Counted from the first letter of the stretch, positions 19,021 through 27,611 are shown. The stretch is 64,000 nucleotides of DNA from Candidatus Kuenenia stuttgartensis (GCA_943329845.2 CALQFM020000006.1:1-64000); one strand, 5' to 3'. The notes: generated by a model not told the origin, from the letters alone. Numbers and translations are program-made.

Positions 19021-19488
19021 TCAGGACGCTTCACGGTACAGGCGTCCCGGGTGCCCGGGGTGGATGAAATCGCCATCGGGAAAATTGATGCTGCCCACGC
19101 GCCTGACTTCGCGCCTCGCGAAAAACCACTCGCCATCGAGACGCACGAGATCGTCCAGCCAGCGGCCATAGGTGAACATGGTCTCCTTGTTCTTCATCCG
19201 GTGGAAGGTCTGGATGTAGGACATCGCCGTCGCACGGTCGCCATCGACCTTGATGCTGACATTGGAGAGGTAGTGGCTGGTGGCGAGGTACTTCAGCAGG
19301 ATGGTGCCAAGCAGGTCACCGATCGCCTTGCGTCCCTTGCACTCGGTGCCGTAGGCGCCGACGCCGTCCGGGGCGAAACACGACGCCGCGCCGACCGGAT
19401 CGTTCGCGTCGATCCGGTCGGTGTACTTGACCATCAGTTCGTAGATTTCCTGCTTGTCGAGCAGCGTCTGCAGCCTGGCATCCATCAT
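19021..19488 (-). CDS. SnoaL/NTF2-like protein
   Basis: A 155-residue cytoplasmic protein with the cone-shaped NTF2-like fold pattern. It has an N-terminal helix L-L-D-K-Q-E-I-Y-E-L, then Y-T-D-R-I-D-A-N-D, then strands with S-H-Y-L-S-N-V and Y-G-R-W-L-D-D-L and a closing R-R-E-V. This group (SnoaL_4-like) includes isomerases, dehydratases and many unassigned members beside degradation genes. I start at the first of two adjacent ATG codons (19488), which is preceded by GGGAGAGA. It is transcribed away from the P450 gene across a region that carries the cluster A motif. Two further proteins of this fold occur at 36423 and 41805. Substrate unknown. Confidence 0.82.
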   Translation of the reverse strand: MMDARLQTLLDKQEIYELMVKYTDRIDANDPVGAASCFAPDGVGAYGTECKGRKAIGDLLGTILLKYLATSHYLSNVSIKVDGDRATAMSYIQTFHRMKNKETMFTYGRWLDDLVRLDGEWFFARREVRRVGSINFPDGDFIHPGHPGRLYREAS

Positions 19489-19513
19489 CTGGTCTCTCCC
19501 GTTGTTTCCCCAA

Positions 19514-19536
19514 TTTATCAAAACTATAGTCATAAA
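19514..19536. promoter_or_regulatory. candidate cluster A operator, copy 1
   Basis: An interrupted inverted repeat, TTTAT-N13-ATAAA, lies between the divergent SnoaL-like and P450 genes. Its right part, ACTATAGTCATAAAT at 19523-19537, recurs with one change at 24418-24432 in another divergent promoter region of the same cluster. The AT-rich sequence stands out in a GC-rich background. It could be a regulator site or part of a shared promoter. Confidence 0.45.
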
Positions 19537-19598
19537 TTAGGCACCGAACCAGCGGGACCACCGCCGAATTGGGGCCTCGCGGAAGGGGAGAACGGGGC

Positions 19599-20852
19599 AT
19601 GAATCATCCGAAGCATGTGGGCGATTTCAGCCTCCTCGATCCGGCGGTGCAGCAGTGTCCATTCGAGTTCTACAGGCACCTCCGGCAAGAGTCGCCGGTC
19701 TACTGGGCCGAGGACATACGCTGCTTCATCGTGTCGACCTACGCGCTGGCCAAGACCGTCTTCGAGGACACGGCGACCTTTTCGAGCCGCAACGTCAACC
19801 GGCGGATCGTCAACGCGGATGCGGTCGAGCGTGTCCAGGCGCTGCGCGCCAGCGGCTATCCGCCGGTGCCGTTTCTCGCCACCAACGATCCGCCGACCCA
19901 CTCGGCCTATCGCCAGCTCTCCGCAAAGATTTTCACCTCCAAGCGAATCTTCGACATGCGCAAGAAGGTGGAGCCGATCGTCTCGGAACTGTTCGAACCG
20001 TTTGTGACGAAGGGCGGCGGCGACTTCATGCGGGACTTCGCCATCCCGCTGCCGCTGATGACCGTGGCCGACCTTCTGGGGATTCCGCGCGACCCTGAAA
20101 CCGTCGCCAAATACAGGCTCTGGTCGGACGCCACGATCGGCCCGCTCAACGGCGTCATCTCGGCGGAGCAGGAGATCGGATACGCGGAAGACATTCTCGA
20201 ATACCAGGCGTTCTTCATCGACATCATCAACGACCGGATCAAGCGCCCGCGAGAAGACCTGATCACCGAGATGATCAACGCCGAAGTGCCGGGCGAAGGC
20301 CGCAGGATGGACATGGCCGAGCTGCTGTCCGCCATCCAGCAATGGCTCGTGGCCGGCGGCGAGACGACGACCTACACGCTGGGCAGCGGCATGCTGCTGC
20401 TGGCGCAGCAGCCCGAACTGCTGGAGGCGCTGCGCGAGAGCGACGACCGGGTGAAGAATTTCGCCGAGGAGGTGCTGCGCACCCAGTCACCGTCGCAAGG
20501 GCTGTTGCGTGTTGTGCTGAAGGACACGGTGCTCGACGGCGTCGCTATTCCCGCTGGATCGCTGGTCAGCGTCCGGATCGGCGCGGCCAACCGGGACGAA
20601 CGCATCTTCGCCGACGGCGAGGCGCTGGACGTTTGCCGCGCCAACGCCAAGGCGCACCTCTCGTTCGGCGTCGGCATCCATTTCTGCATGGGGGCGCCGC
20701 TGGCGCGCATGGAGCTGTTCTCCGCGTTCCGCCGGTTCGCCGACAGTGGCCTGCGCATCGAGGTCGACGAGGAGAGCGGCGGCTTCGGCTATGTGCCGAG
20801 CCTATTCTTCCTGGCGCTGAACCGCCTGCACCTCAAGCTGGCCAGGGTTTAG
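19599..20852 (+). CDS. cytochrome P450
   Basis: A 417-residue soluble bacterial P450 monooxygenase. The haem-binding loop F-G-V-G-I-H-F-C-M-G contains the axial ligand Cys363. The ExxR pair is Glu291-Arg294 (E-V-L-R). The I-helix oxygen-activation motif reads A-G-G-E-T-T, with Glu in place of the more common Asp. The start is the ATG at 19599 after GGAAGGGGAG; the ATG 30 bp upstream lacks such a site. The stop overlaps the convergent YCII gene stop. No ferredoxin or ferredoxin reductase is encoded in the window, so electrons must come from elsewhere. Neighbours point to a hydroxylation step in degradation of a cyclic or terpenoid compound; the substrate cannot be read from sequence. Confidence 0.95.
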   Translation: MNHPKHVGDFSLLDPAVQQCPFEFYRHLRQESPVYWAEDIRCFIVSTYALAKTVFEDTATFSSRNVNRRIVNADAVERVQALRASGYPPVPFLATNDPPTHSAYRQLSAKIFTSKRIFDMRKKVEPIVSELFEPFVTKGGGDFMRDFAIPLPLMTVADLLGIPRDPETVAKYRLWSDATIGPLNGVISAEQEIGYAEDILEYQAFFIDIINDRIKRPREDLITEMINAEVPGEGRRMDMAELLSAIQQWLVAGGETTTYTLGSGMLLLAQQPELLEALRESDDRVKNFAEEVLRTQSPSQGLLRVVLKDTVLDGVAIPAGSLVSVRIGAANRDERIFADGEALDVCRANAKAHLSFGVGIHFCMGAPLARMELFSAFRRFADSGLRIEVDEESGGFGYVPSLFFLALNRLHLKLARV

Positions 20853-21154
20853 GCGGCGGACTCGGGCCGCACGATTTCGCCGACGACCAGGTTCCAAAGC
20901 CTGACTTCCAGCTGGCGGTAGATTCCGTTGCTGCAGAAGGGTTCGTCCCTGATCCAGTCCCAGACGGTCTGCTCGTCGTCGGCCTCGAAGACGATCATCG
21001 TGCCGATCTGCCTGCCGTTCTCGTCGTTGAAGGCGCCCGCGAGCCGGACCCGGTCGATGTTGGCGCGGAAATAGGCCCGGTGTTCGGCGCGGATCGTCTC
21101 GCGGCGGGCGATGGAGTCGGGATGGTCGTATCCGATCATGGCGTAGAGCGGCAT
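20849..21154 (-). CDS. YCII-related (YciI-like) protein
   Basis: A 101-residue protein with the ferredoxin-like YCII pattern: a first strand Y-A-M-I-G-Y-D-H-P, then R-x-x-x-R-A-E-H-R-A-Y-F, then G-A-F-N-D-E-N-G-R and a run of D-E-Q-T-V-W-D-W. Family members act as small dehydrohalogenase- or lactonase-like enzymes in degradation operons, though most are unassigned. The start is the ATG at 21154 with GGAGAGGAAG just before it. It is the last gene of a minus-strand operon (SDR, FAD dehydrogenase, NmrA-like, YCII) and lies 20 bp after the NmrA-like gene. Confidence 0.82.
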   Translation of the reverse strand: MPLYAMIGYDHPDSIARRETIRAEHRAYFRANIDRVRLAGAFNDENGRQIGTMIVFEADDEQTVWDWIRDEPFCSNGIYRQLEVRLWNLVVGEIVRPESAA

Positions 21155-21174
21155 GGCTTCCTCTCCTCGATTCG

Positions 21175-22107
21175 TCAGGCCGAGACCGAGCCGACTTCCT
21201 CGGCCGGGTTCTCCGTCCAGTCCTGCTGGCGCAGCCATTCGCGCATGGTCGTCAGCCTGATCGGAATCCGCTCCAGCATCGCCGCCATGGGCACGTTGAA
21301 GGGGTTTGTCTCGTTCTTGTACAGGTAATGCTTTTCCAGATTGCCGACATACTCTTCGCGGGTCAGGCCGGACACGTCCTTGAACACCTCGTACATGCGT
21401 TCGCCGAATTCGCGAGGCGTGAGCAGGCGGTAGGTGATCTTGCGGCCCAGCGCATCGCTCAGCAGGTCCGCGACCATCGTTGGGCGAAGCGTCTCCGGTC
21501 CGCCGACGTCGATGATCTTGCCCTCGAATTCGTCGCGCACCGCGGCCTCGATCATGAACCGCGCCACGTCGTCGAGGCAGATCCAGGAAACGTCGAGGTC
21601 GAGCTTGTGCGGATAGGCGAATTCACCGTCCCGCAGCAGATAGGGCTTCACCCACCGGGTGAGCAGATTGTCCATGAACAGCGAAGGCCGGACCACGCTG
21701 AGCTTGACGCCGCTGGCGAACAGCGCCGCCGTCTTGTTGTAGCCCACATCCATGGTCGGCACGCCGATGGGTTTGTCCGGGTGCCAGGTCGTGGTGTTGT
21801 AGACCAGCCGCTTGACCCCGGCCTCCCTGGCCGCCGCGCCGACCCGGGCGATGTGGACCAGGGCCTTGCCGCGCTGGGTGAACGAGGGAGAGGTGAAGAA
21901 CACCGCGTCCATGCCGCGGCAGGCGGCGAGCAGCGAGTCCGGGTCGTCCAGGTCGGCGGGCATGGTCTCGACGCCGTCGAGCGTGGAGTTGCGCAGCTTC
22001 TGCCGGGTGATCGCCCGCACCTGAAACCCGGCCCGCTTCAACTGGCGTACCTGGGCAAGGCCCGGCCGGGCGCTCGCGCTGAACACGGCGACCTTTTCGA
22101 TCTTCAT
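21175..22107 (-). CDS. NmrA-like NAD(P)-binding protein
   Basis: A 310-residue atypical SDR. The N-terminal Rossmann strand reads V-A-V-F-S-A-S-A-R-P-G, with the usual glycine motif degraded to S-A-S-A-R-P-G. R-A-I-T-R-Q follows and then the D-L-D-D-P-D-S-L signature of NmrA-like proteins. Central Y-N-T-T-T-W-H and the motif S-V-V-R-P-S-L-F-M-D-N also fit. Some members are enzymes; others are redox-sensing regulators without activity. The start is the ATG at 22107. It sits 13 bp after the FAD dehydrogenase and is probably co-transcribed with it, so it may reduce or isomerise the same intermediate. Function is not resolved. Confidence 0.85.
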   Translation of the reverse strand: MKIEKVAVFSASARPGLAQVRQLKRAGFQVRAITRQKLRNSTLDGVETMPADLDDPDSLLAACRGMDAVFFTSPSFTQRGKALVHIARVGAAAREAGVKRLVYNTTTWHPDKPIGVPTMDVGYNKTAALFASGVKLSVVRPSLFMDNLLTRWVKPYLLRDGEFAYPHKLDLDVSWICLDDVARFMIEAAVRDEFEGKIIDVGGPETLRPTMVADLLSDALGRKITYRLLTPREFGERMYEVFKDVSGLTREEYVGNLEKHYLYKNETNPFNVPMAAMLERIPIRLTTMREWLRQQDWTENPAEEVGSVSA

Positions 22108-22120
22108 GATGTGGTCCTTC

Positions 22121-23584
22121 TCACTGCGTCGCGCCCGCGGCGGCGCGGCCGGCGAGCCGGCCGAAATAGGATCCGGGCGCCAGGCTGAGGCCGCTCGCAT
22201 AGCCCTTGCCGTCCAGCGGGATCGACGAAACGCAGGCGCCGGCGGCGAACAGGCCGGGGATCACATGGCCGTCCTCGTGCAGCACCTCGCCGCGCACCGT
22301 CGCCTTCAATCCGCCCAGGGTCAGGAAGGCATAGACCGAGCTGTCGAAGGAGACGTCGAAGGCGGCGAACGGCCCCGCCGTCAACGGCTTCAGCCAGTCT
22401 TTGTGCTTGAAGAACAGCGGATCGCTCCCGGTCTCGGCGTGGCGGTTGTAGGCCGCGAGCGTCGCCTGCAGCGAGCCTTCCGGCAGCTTGAGGCCGGCCT
22501 CCATCTCGGCGACGGTCTCCCAGCCGTCGACCAGCCGGTGCTTGGCGGCCGTCATCTCCGGATAGGCGAAGATCTCCGAATCGACGATCAGGTACGCCTT
22601 GCCGCCCGGCTGCTCCATGACGAAGTCCGCCGTGCGGCCGTGATAGGAATCCTCGGCGACGAAGCGCGCGCCGCGCGCGTTCACCAGGATGCCCTTGACG
22701 AGCTGCCCCGGCGGATAGAACGAGGCGGTGGCGATGACCCCGTCCATCGCCTGGGTCGCCGCGCCGGCCGACTGGCCCAGCCGGATGCCCGCGCCGTCAT
22801 TGTAGGGCGTGCCCAGCGGCCGGACCGGACCCTTGGTCACCTGCGGCGCATATTCGAGCAGCATCTCGTTGTTCATGGTGAACCCGCCGCAGGCGACGAT
22901 GACGCCGCGCCGCGCTTTCACGGCAAATGTCTCGCCCAGCCGGCGCGCCAGCACGCCGACGATCCTGCCGTCCGCGTCGGCGACCAGCGCGGTGACGTTG
23001 GTGTCGCACAGCGGGACGATGCCCGCCTCGTCGCAGCGCGCCAGCAGCGCCTGCATCATCACCGCGCCTGCGCCGTCGCCAGCGCACGCCACCTTGTGGC
23101 CGCGCGGCATGGGTTCGGCAATTTCGCTGTAGGGCCACAGCTTCTCGTTGCCGGTGGAGCAGAGGCATTCGCTGGTGGTAGGCCTCACGACCTTTTCCTT
23201 GTGATAGGTGCGCTCGAACGGCACGCCCTGCGCTTCGAGCCAGCCGAAATGCGCCACCGCGTTGTCGCAGAACTCGCGCACCAGCACCGGATCGCGCGCG
23301 CCGGTGCTGGCCATCAGGAACTTGAACATGTCCTCGGCCTTGTCGTCATAGCCGAAGGCCTTCTGCACCGGCGTGCCGCCGCCGAGATAGAAGATGCCGG
23401 TCGACAGCGCGCTCGCGCCGCCGCCGCCGCTTGCCCGTTCCAGCACCAGCACTTCCGCGCCGGTCCCCTGCGCCTCCAGCGCCGCGCAGGCGCCCGCGAT
23501 ACCGTAGCCGACAATGACCACGTCGGCGGACCGCGCCCACTCTGTCACGTCAGCCGCTCGGGCCAGTTCGGGTATCGCACTCAT
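22121..23584 (-). CDS. FAD-dependent oxidoreductase (FAD_binding_2, 3-ketosteroid dehydrogenase-like)
   Basis: A 487-residue flavoprotein. The dinucleotide-binding motif is V-V-I-V-G-Y-G-I-A-G at about residues 21-30, followed by the acidic end of strand two (L-V-L-E-R). G-G-G-G-A-S-A-L-S and F-Y-L-G-G-G-T-P-V-Q-K are typical of a group often labelled 3-oxosteroid 1-dehydrogenase or fumarate-reductase-like. The C-terminal part L-F-A-A-G-A-C-V-S-S closes the FAD site. The true start is the ATG at 23584. Genes on either side encode an SDR and an NmrA-like protein, which suits a ring-desaturation or alpha,beta-dehydrogenation step. Steroid specificity is not proven. Confidence 0.88.
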   Translation of the reverse strand: MSAIPELARAADVTEWARSADVVIVGYGIAGACAALEAQGTGAEVLVLERASGGGGASALSTGIFYLGGGTPVQKAFGYDDKAEDMFKFLMASTGARDPVLVREFCDNAVAHFGWLEAQGVPFERTYHKEKVVRPTTSECLCSTGNEKLWPYSEIAEPMPRGHKVACAGDGAGAVMMQALLARCDEAGIVPLCDTNVTALVADADGRIVGVLARRLGETFAVKARRGVIVACGGFTMNNEMLLEYAPQVTKGPVRPLGTPYNDGAGIRLGQSAGAATQAMDGVIATASFYPPGQLVKGILVNARGARFVAEDSYHGRTADFVMEQPGGKAYLIVDSEIFAYPEMTAAKHRLVDGWETVAEMEAGLKLPEGSLQATLAAYNRHAETGSDPLFFKHKDWLKPLTAGPFAAFDVSFDSSVYAFLTLGGLKATVRGEVLHEDGHVIPGLFAAGACVSSIPLDGKGYASGLSLAPGSYFGRLAGRAAAGATQ

Positions 23585-23607
23585 CTGCCAATCATCCTTT
23601 CGCGCCT

Positions 23608-24372
23608 TCAGGTGAGGTGGGAACCGCCATCGACCGGCAGCACGGCGCCGGTGACGAAGGGCGACCCGTCGCTGGCCAGATAGAGGATGGCTTCCGCCAC
23701 CTCCTCGACCGTGACGAGACGGCCCATGGGCTGGTTTGCCGCCAGCCGCGCCAGGGTTTCCTCGCGGTCCGGCAGGGTTTCCAGGAAGCGCTCCATCATG
23801 GCCGTGTGCACGGCGCCGGGGATGACGGCGTTGCAGCGGATGCCGGTGCCCTGCTGGGCGCAATAGAGCGCGACCGATTTGGTCAGGTTGAGTACCGCCG
23901 CCTTCGACGCGCTGTAGGCGATCAGCGTCGCCCACGGCTTCACGCCCATGGGCGAGCTGACATTCACGATCGCGCCCGCCACGTTGGTCTCGATCATCAG
24001 GCGCACGCCGTATTTGCAGCCCAGGAAGACACCGTCGGCGTTCACCGAGAAGGCGCGCCGCCAGTCCTCGATGCTCGTGTCGACGATATTTGTGCTGGGA
24101 TTGATGGCCGCGGCGTTGACCAGCACATCGAGCTTGCCGAAGCGTTCTCTGACCGTGGAGAGCACTGCCTGCCAGGCAGCGTCGGACGAGACATCAAGCT
24201 CCAGGAAAAGCGCATTGTTCCCGATCTCCCCGGCGATCTCAGTGCCGCGCCGCACGTCGCGATCAGCCAGGACCACGCGCGCACCGCGCGCGGCGGCCAG
24301 CCGCGCCGTCGCCGCGCCGATACCCGAGGCGGCGCCGGTGATGAACACGACCTTGCCCGGAATTTCATGCAT
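23608..24372 (-). CDS. classical SDR oxidoreductase
   Basis: A 254-residue NAD(P)-dependent dehydrogenase and first gene of the minus-strand operon. The cofactor motif T-G-A-A-S-G-I-G lies at about residues 12-19, and an Asp at the end of strand two (L-A-D-R-D) suggests NAD preference. The N-A-A-A-I motif, catalytic Ser in V-S-S-P-M and Y-S-A-S-K catalytic pair are all present, and the C-terminus G-A-V-L-P-V-D-G-G is standard. It is likely transcribed from the divergent promoter that holds the second cluster A motif. A dehydrogenase acting on the alcohol made by the P450 is a plausible but unproven role. Confidence 0.92.
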   Translation of the reverse strand: MHEIPGKVVFITGAASGIGAATARLAAARGARVVLADRDVRRGTEIAGEIGNNALFLELDVSSDAAWQAVLSTVRERFGKLDVLVNAAAINPSTNIVDTSIEDWRRAFSVNADGVFLGCKYGVRLMIETNVAGAIVNVSSPMGVKPWATLIAYSASKAAVLNLTKSVALYCAQQGTGIRCNAVIPGAVHTAMMERFLETLPDREETLARLAANQPMGRLVTVEEVAEAILYLASDGSPFVTGAVLPVDGGSHLT

Positions 24373-24408
24373 TCCCGTCCGCTCCCCCCCGTCCGGTTGT
24401 GTTCGGAA

Positions 24409-24431
24409 TCTATATGGACGATAGTCATAAA
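24409..24431. promoter_or_regulatory. candidate cluster A operator, copy 2
   Basis: TCTAT-N13-ATAAA between the divergent SDR and cupin genes has the same spacing as the copy at 19514-19536. ACGATAGTCATAAAT at 24418-24432 differs by one base from the first copy. Both lie in short regions that must hold promoters for both directions, so a common regulator or common promoter element is likely. No regulator gene for it is seen in the window. Confidence 0.45.
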
Positions 24432-24474
24432 TCGAACCGAAAAGCGGGCGACACGGGGAAAACGGGGAGCGGAA

Positions 24475-25008
24475 ATGAGCAACATCGACTTGTTCAAGGA
24501 TATTCGCCGCGTGGTGAGCGCCGAGCGTCCCGACGGGAGTTCCTACGTCGCCTCCGACGGTCCGCCGACGCGGATCGAGGGCGGGCGGGTGGCGTCCATG
24601 TGGGCGACCGACTACGCATCACCCCGGCTTCCGGTCCGCGACATGGGCGACGATCCGACGGGCGCGCTGGAGACGTTCATCGGCGGCCCCGGCGACACGC
24701 GCCTGAACGCCATGTGGGTGATGCCGGAAGGTACGCCGGCATCGGAGCTGAAGCAGAAAAGCGGCCAGACCATGGTGCCGTTCCGGCCTTCGGGCAGGAA
24801 CAAGGGACCCGGCTGGCACGCGACCTATTCCATCGACTACATGATCGTGATCCGCGGCGAGGTAATCTGCGGCCTCGACGAGGGCGACGTGCTGCTGAAG
24901 GCCGGCGACGTGATCGTGCAGGGCGGCGGCAACCATGTCTGGCGCAATCCGGGCACCGAACCGGCGCTGGTCTACGGCATCACCGTCGGGGTTCCGGAAA
25001 CCAAATAA
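24475..25008 (+). CDS. cupin-domain protein
   Basis: A 177-residue protein with a single C-terminal cupin. The first motif region reads W-H-A-T-Y-S-I-D-Y-M-I-V-I-R-G-E-V, and the second reads G-D-V-I-V-Q-G-G-G-N-H-V-W-R-N. The metal set is partial: the HxH of motif one is replaced by H-A-T-Y-S, although His in G-N-H remains. The N-terminal half is a cap-like extension. The start is the ATG at 24475 after GGGGAGCGGAA. It diverges from the SDR and leads into a second SDR 95 bp downstream. A ring-cleaving dioxygenase or isomerase role is possible, but the incomplete metal site argues for caution. Confidence 0.82.
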   Translation: MSNIDLFKDIRRVVSAERPDGSSYVASDGPPTRIEGGRVASMWATDYASPRLPVRDMGDDPTGALETFIGGPGDTRLNAMWVMPEGTPASELKQKSGQTMVPFRPSGRNKGPGWHATYSIDYMIVIRGEVICGLDEGDVLLKAGDVIVQGGGNHVWRNPGTEPALVYGITVGVPETK

Positions 25009-25103
25009 CAACTATCGGCTGGCATCGAACCCACGGCGCCGATAAGAGGGAGCACCGGCCGTTTGCCGGTCGCACTCATGCTGTATCAAACGGGAGAAAA
25101 CCG

Positions 25104-25883
25104 ATGGATCTGGGCATTCGTGGCCGCACCGCGATCGTCAACGCCGCCTCCAAGGGACTGGGCCGCGCCTGCGCCTTCTCGCTGGCGCGCGAGGGCGTCG
25201 TCCTGACCATCTCGGCGCGGGGCGAGGAAGCCCTGCAGGCGACCGCCGCGGCGATCCGCGCCGAAACCGGCGCCGAGGTGACCGCCGTGGTCGCCGACGT
25301 GGCGACGGAAGCGGGCCGCGCCGCCGTGCTGGCCGCGTGCCCCGACCCCGATATCCTGGTCAACAATTGCGGCGGTCCGAAAGCCGGCAATTTCCGCGAC
25401 TGGACCCGCGACGACTGGATCGCCGCGCTCGACGCCAACATGCTGAGCGCCATCGACCTGATCAAGTCGACCGTCGACGCCATGATCGCGCGCAGGTTCG
25501 GGCGCATCGTCAACATCACGTCGGGCGCGGTGAAGGCGCCGATCGCGCCGCTGGGCCTGTCGAACGGCGCGCGCGCCGGCCTCACCGGCTTCGTCGCCGG
25601 CACCTCGCGCCAGCTCGCCGAGCACAACGTGACCATCAACAATCTGCTGCCCGGCGCCTTCGACACCGACCGCATCCGCGTGCCGGTCCGCGCCAACGCG
25701 CAGGCGCAGGGCAAGACCGAGGACGAAGTCATGGCGGCGATGATCGGGCAGATTCCCGCGCGGCGCCTTGGCATCCCGCACGAGTTCGGCGAGGCCTGCG
25801 CCTTTCTGTGTTCGGCGCAGGCCGGCTACATCGTCGGCCAGAACTTCCTGATCGACGGCGGGCAGATCAACTCGACGATGTAG
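25104..25883 (+). CDS. non-canonical SDR (BKR-like subgroup) without the Tyr-Lys pair
   Basis: A 259-residue SDR-fold protein. The cofactor motif is N-A-A-S-K-G-L-G instead of T-G-x-x-x-G-I-G. The N-N-A-G motif is N-N-C-G, and the catalytic Y-x-x-x-K is replaced by S-N-G-A-R-A-G. The active-site Ser (I-T-S-G-A-V) remains and the C-terminus Q-N-F-L-I-D-G-G is normal. A conserved-domain subgroup with these same changes exists, so this is a defined branch rather than a damaged gene. Its chemistry is not established. It follows the cupin gene and probably shares its transcript. Confidence 0.88.
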   Translation: MDLGIRGRTAIVNAASKGLGRACAFSLAREGVVLTISARGEEALQATAAAIRAETGAEVTAVVADVATEAGRAAVLAACPDPDILVNNCGGPKAGNFRDWTRDDWIAALDANMLSAIDLIKSTVDAMIARRFGRIVNITSGAVKAPIAPLGLSNGARAGLTGFVAGTSRQLAEHNVTINNLLPGAFDTDRIRVPVRANAQAQGKTEDEVMAAMIGQIPARRLGIPHEFGEACAFLCSAQAGYIVGQNFLIDGGQINSTM

Positions 25884-25909
25884 GCGAGGCCTGTCTTGCG
25901 AACCAGGCC

Positions 25910-26266
25910 TTAAGCGTCCTCGAAGAACGTCTTGCGGATGACGCCGCCGGGTTCGTAAACCGACGAATCCCTGCCGATCTCATACATGCGGTTCCACGAA
26001 CCGGTGGGCTTCAGCGGGCCGAAGATCTGGCGCATCTGGTTGTAATAGTGATGGGCGAAATGGGCGTGCAGCGAGGCATGGTCCTCCCACAGCTCGTGGA
26101 TCGTGACGCGGGTCGGCACGCAGGGGTCGGCGGCGAAGCAGTATTCCAGGCAGCCGGGCTCCTCGGTGCGGGTTTTCCACTGCACCGGCGCGCACAGCCG
26201 AACGGCCTCGTCGCGCGTGGCCTCGTCGGCGAATTCGATGTGGGCGTGAATGATGATCTGCGGCAT
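25910..26266 (-). CDS. antibiotic biosynthesis monooxygenase (ABM)-like protein
   Basis: A 118-residue dimeric alpha-beta barrel type protein. It has an opening strand I-I-I-H-A-H-I-E-F, then R-D-E-A-V-R-L-C, then E-E-P-G-C-L-E-Y and a strand with I-H-E-L-W-E-D-H-A-S-L-H-A-H-F, the usual ABM pattern. Members include cofactor-free quinol monooxygenases and many small unassigned proteins. The start is the ATG at 26266; GGGGAGC lies upstream at normal distance. It is probably co-transcribed with the beta-propeller gene upstream of it, although 97 bp separate them. Confidence 0.8.
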   Translation of the reverse strand: MPQIIIHAHIEFADEATRDEAVRLCAPVQWKTRTEEPGCLEYCFAADPCVPTRVTIHELWEDHASLHAHFAHHYYNQMRQIFGPLKPTGSWNRMYEIGRDSSVYEPGGVIRKTFFEDA

Positions 26267-26363
26267 CTGGTCGGCTCCCCGAGTTTCTTGGAACATTCAG
26301 TGGATTAAGCGCACGGCGGCCCAACGCGCAACAGTTTTGCGCGATGGTCCGCCGTCAAGTGTG

Positions 26364-27392
26364 TCAGGCGTGCTCGGAAACCGGCTTGCGGGTCGAAGCA
26401 CGCTCGTCGGCCGGATCGCGGGTCCAGCGGTTGTGCGACGGACCCTCGCGGCCACGCGCCGCGCCCTTGTGCTCGGGATAGACCGTCGCGGTATAGAAGT
26501 CGCCGTGATCGTCGACCGCGAGCTGGTGAATGTAGATCGCCAGGTTCTCGTGCCGCTCGAGGATCTCGAACGTGGTGGCGTCCATCACCACCAGGTCGTG
26601 GTACTCGTCGCTGGCATAGATGCGGTTGCCCTTGACCAGCAGGCTGAGCGGCGTGATGTGCGTCCACTCCTCGAGGAAATTGCCATCCGGGTCGAACACC
26701 TGGATGCGGCTCTTGCGATCCGGATCCTTCACCTTGCGTTCCTCGGCGATCTGGCCGGGCACGGTCATGTAGGCATGCATGTCGCCGCCCCGGAAATCGA
26801 CCACCAGAAGCCGTCCGTCCGGCGTCTGCGCCACGGCATGCGGCGAGTTGAACTGGCCCGGCGCGTTGCCCCAGCCACCGATCTCCTTGATGTACTCGCC
26901 TTCGGGCGTGTACCAGATCATGCGGGCGTTCCAGTAGCCGTCGGTGACGACGATGTTGCCGTTCTTCTGCACCTCGACGCCGGTCGGGCCGTTGAACAGG
27001 TAGGGCTCGTTGCCCGGCTTGCCCAGCGTGCCCAGGCTCAGCACCAGCTTGCCGTCCTTGGTGTACTTCTTGACCATGTGGCCGTCGCGGTCGACGGTCC
27101 AGATATGGCCGTCGATGAAATAGATGGTGTGCGCGCCCAGCGCGAAGCCCGGCTCGTCCGACGGCCCCCATTTTCCCAGGTAGTTGCCGTCCCGGTCGAA
27201 CATGGAGACGCTGCTCTTGCCCATCTTGGCGGTCATCGCCAGCGGGTGCGCGGCCCAGTGCTCCAGGTCGCGGGTGAACAGATAGATGACGCCGTCGTCG
27301 TCGACGGTCACGCCCGAGCCCATCTCGAAGATCATGTCCTCGGGATATTTCGGCCATTCCGGCACCCGCCGGTAGAACTTGTTGTCGCTCAT
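26364..27392 (-). CDS. NHL-type six-bladed beta-propeller protein
   Basis: A 342-residue protein of repeated blades. Each has a D-x-D-G turn followed by strands, for example F-D-R-D-G-N-Y-L-G-K-W, Y-T-K-D-G-K-L-V, and F-D-P-D-G-N-F-L-E-E-W. The blade F-N-S-P-H-A-V-A-Q-T-P-D-G-R-L-L-V-V-D matches NHL repeats of peptidylglycine-lyase-like or 6-bladed propeller proteins. No signal peptide is seen, so it is likely cytoplasmic. The start is the ATG at 27392. Such proteins sit in degradation clusters as hydrolases or lyases, and the substrate is unknown. It diverges from the cupin gene at 27656. Confidence 0.85.
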   Translation of the reverse strand: MSDNKFYRRVPEWPKYPEDMIFEMGSGVTVDDDGVIYLFTRDLEHWAAHPLAMTAKMGKSSVSMFDRDGNYLGKWGPSDEPGFALGAHTIYFIDGHIWTVDRDGHMVKKYTKDGKLVLSLGTLGKPGNEPYLFNGPTGVEVQKNGNIVVTDGYWNARMIWYTPEGEYIKEIGGWGNAPGQFNSPHAVAQTPDGRLLVVDFRGGDMHAYMTVPGQIAEERKVKDPDRKSRIQVFDPDGNFLEEWTHITPLSLLVKGNRIYASDEYHDLVVMDATTFEILERHENLAIYIHQLAVDDHGDFYTATVYPEHKGAARGREGPSHNRWTRDPADERASTRKPVSEHA

Positions 27393-27611
27393 TTCGCTTC
27401 CCCGTTTTCTGGCGTCCGGTCGCTCGCTCGCGGCTGTCCGGCCACGGCGGTTTCCTGACGGTTCGTCCCCATTGTAACGTGTCTGTGCATTCCGCGACAG
27501 ACACTGCATTCACCGGTGCTGAATCCTCCCGACACCTCCGAACGGCAAGAAGCCTATCGCGAATCTTGACCGCGGGCACAGACGGATCGAGCGGGCGCTT
27601 TATTAAATTCC

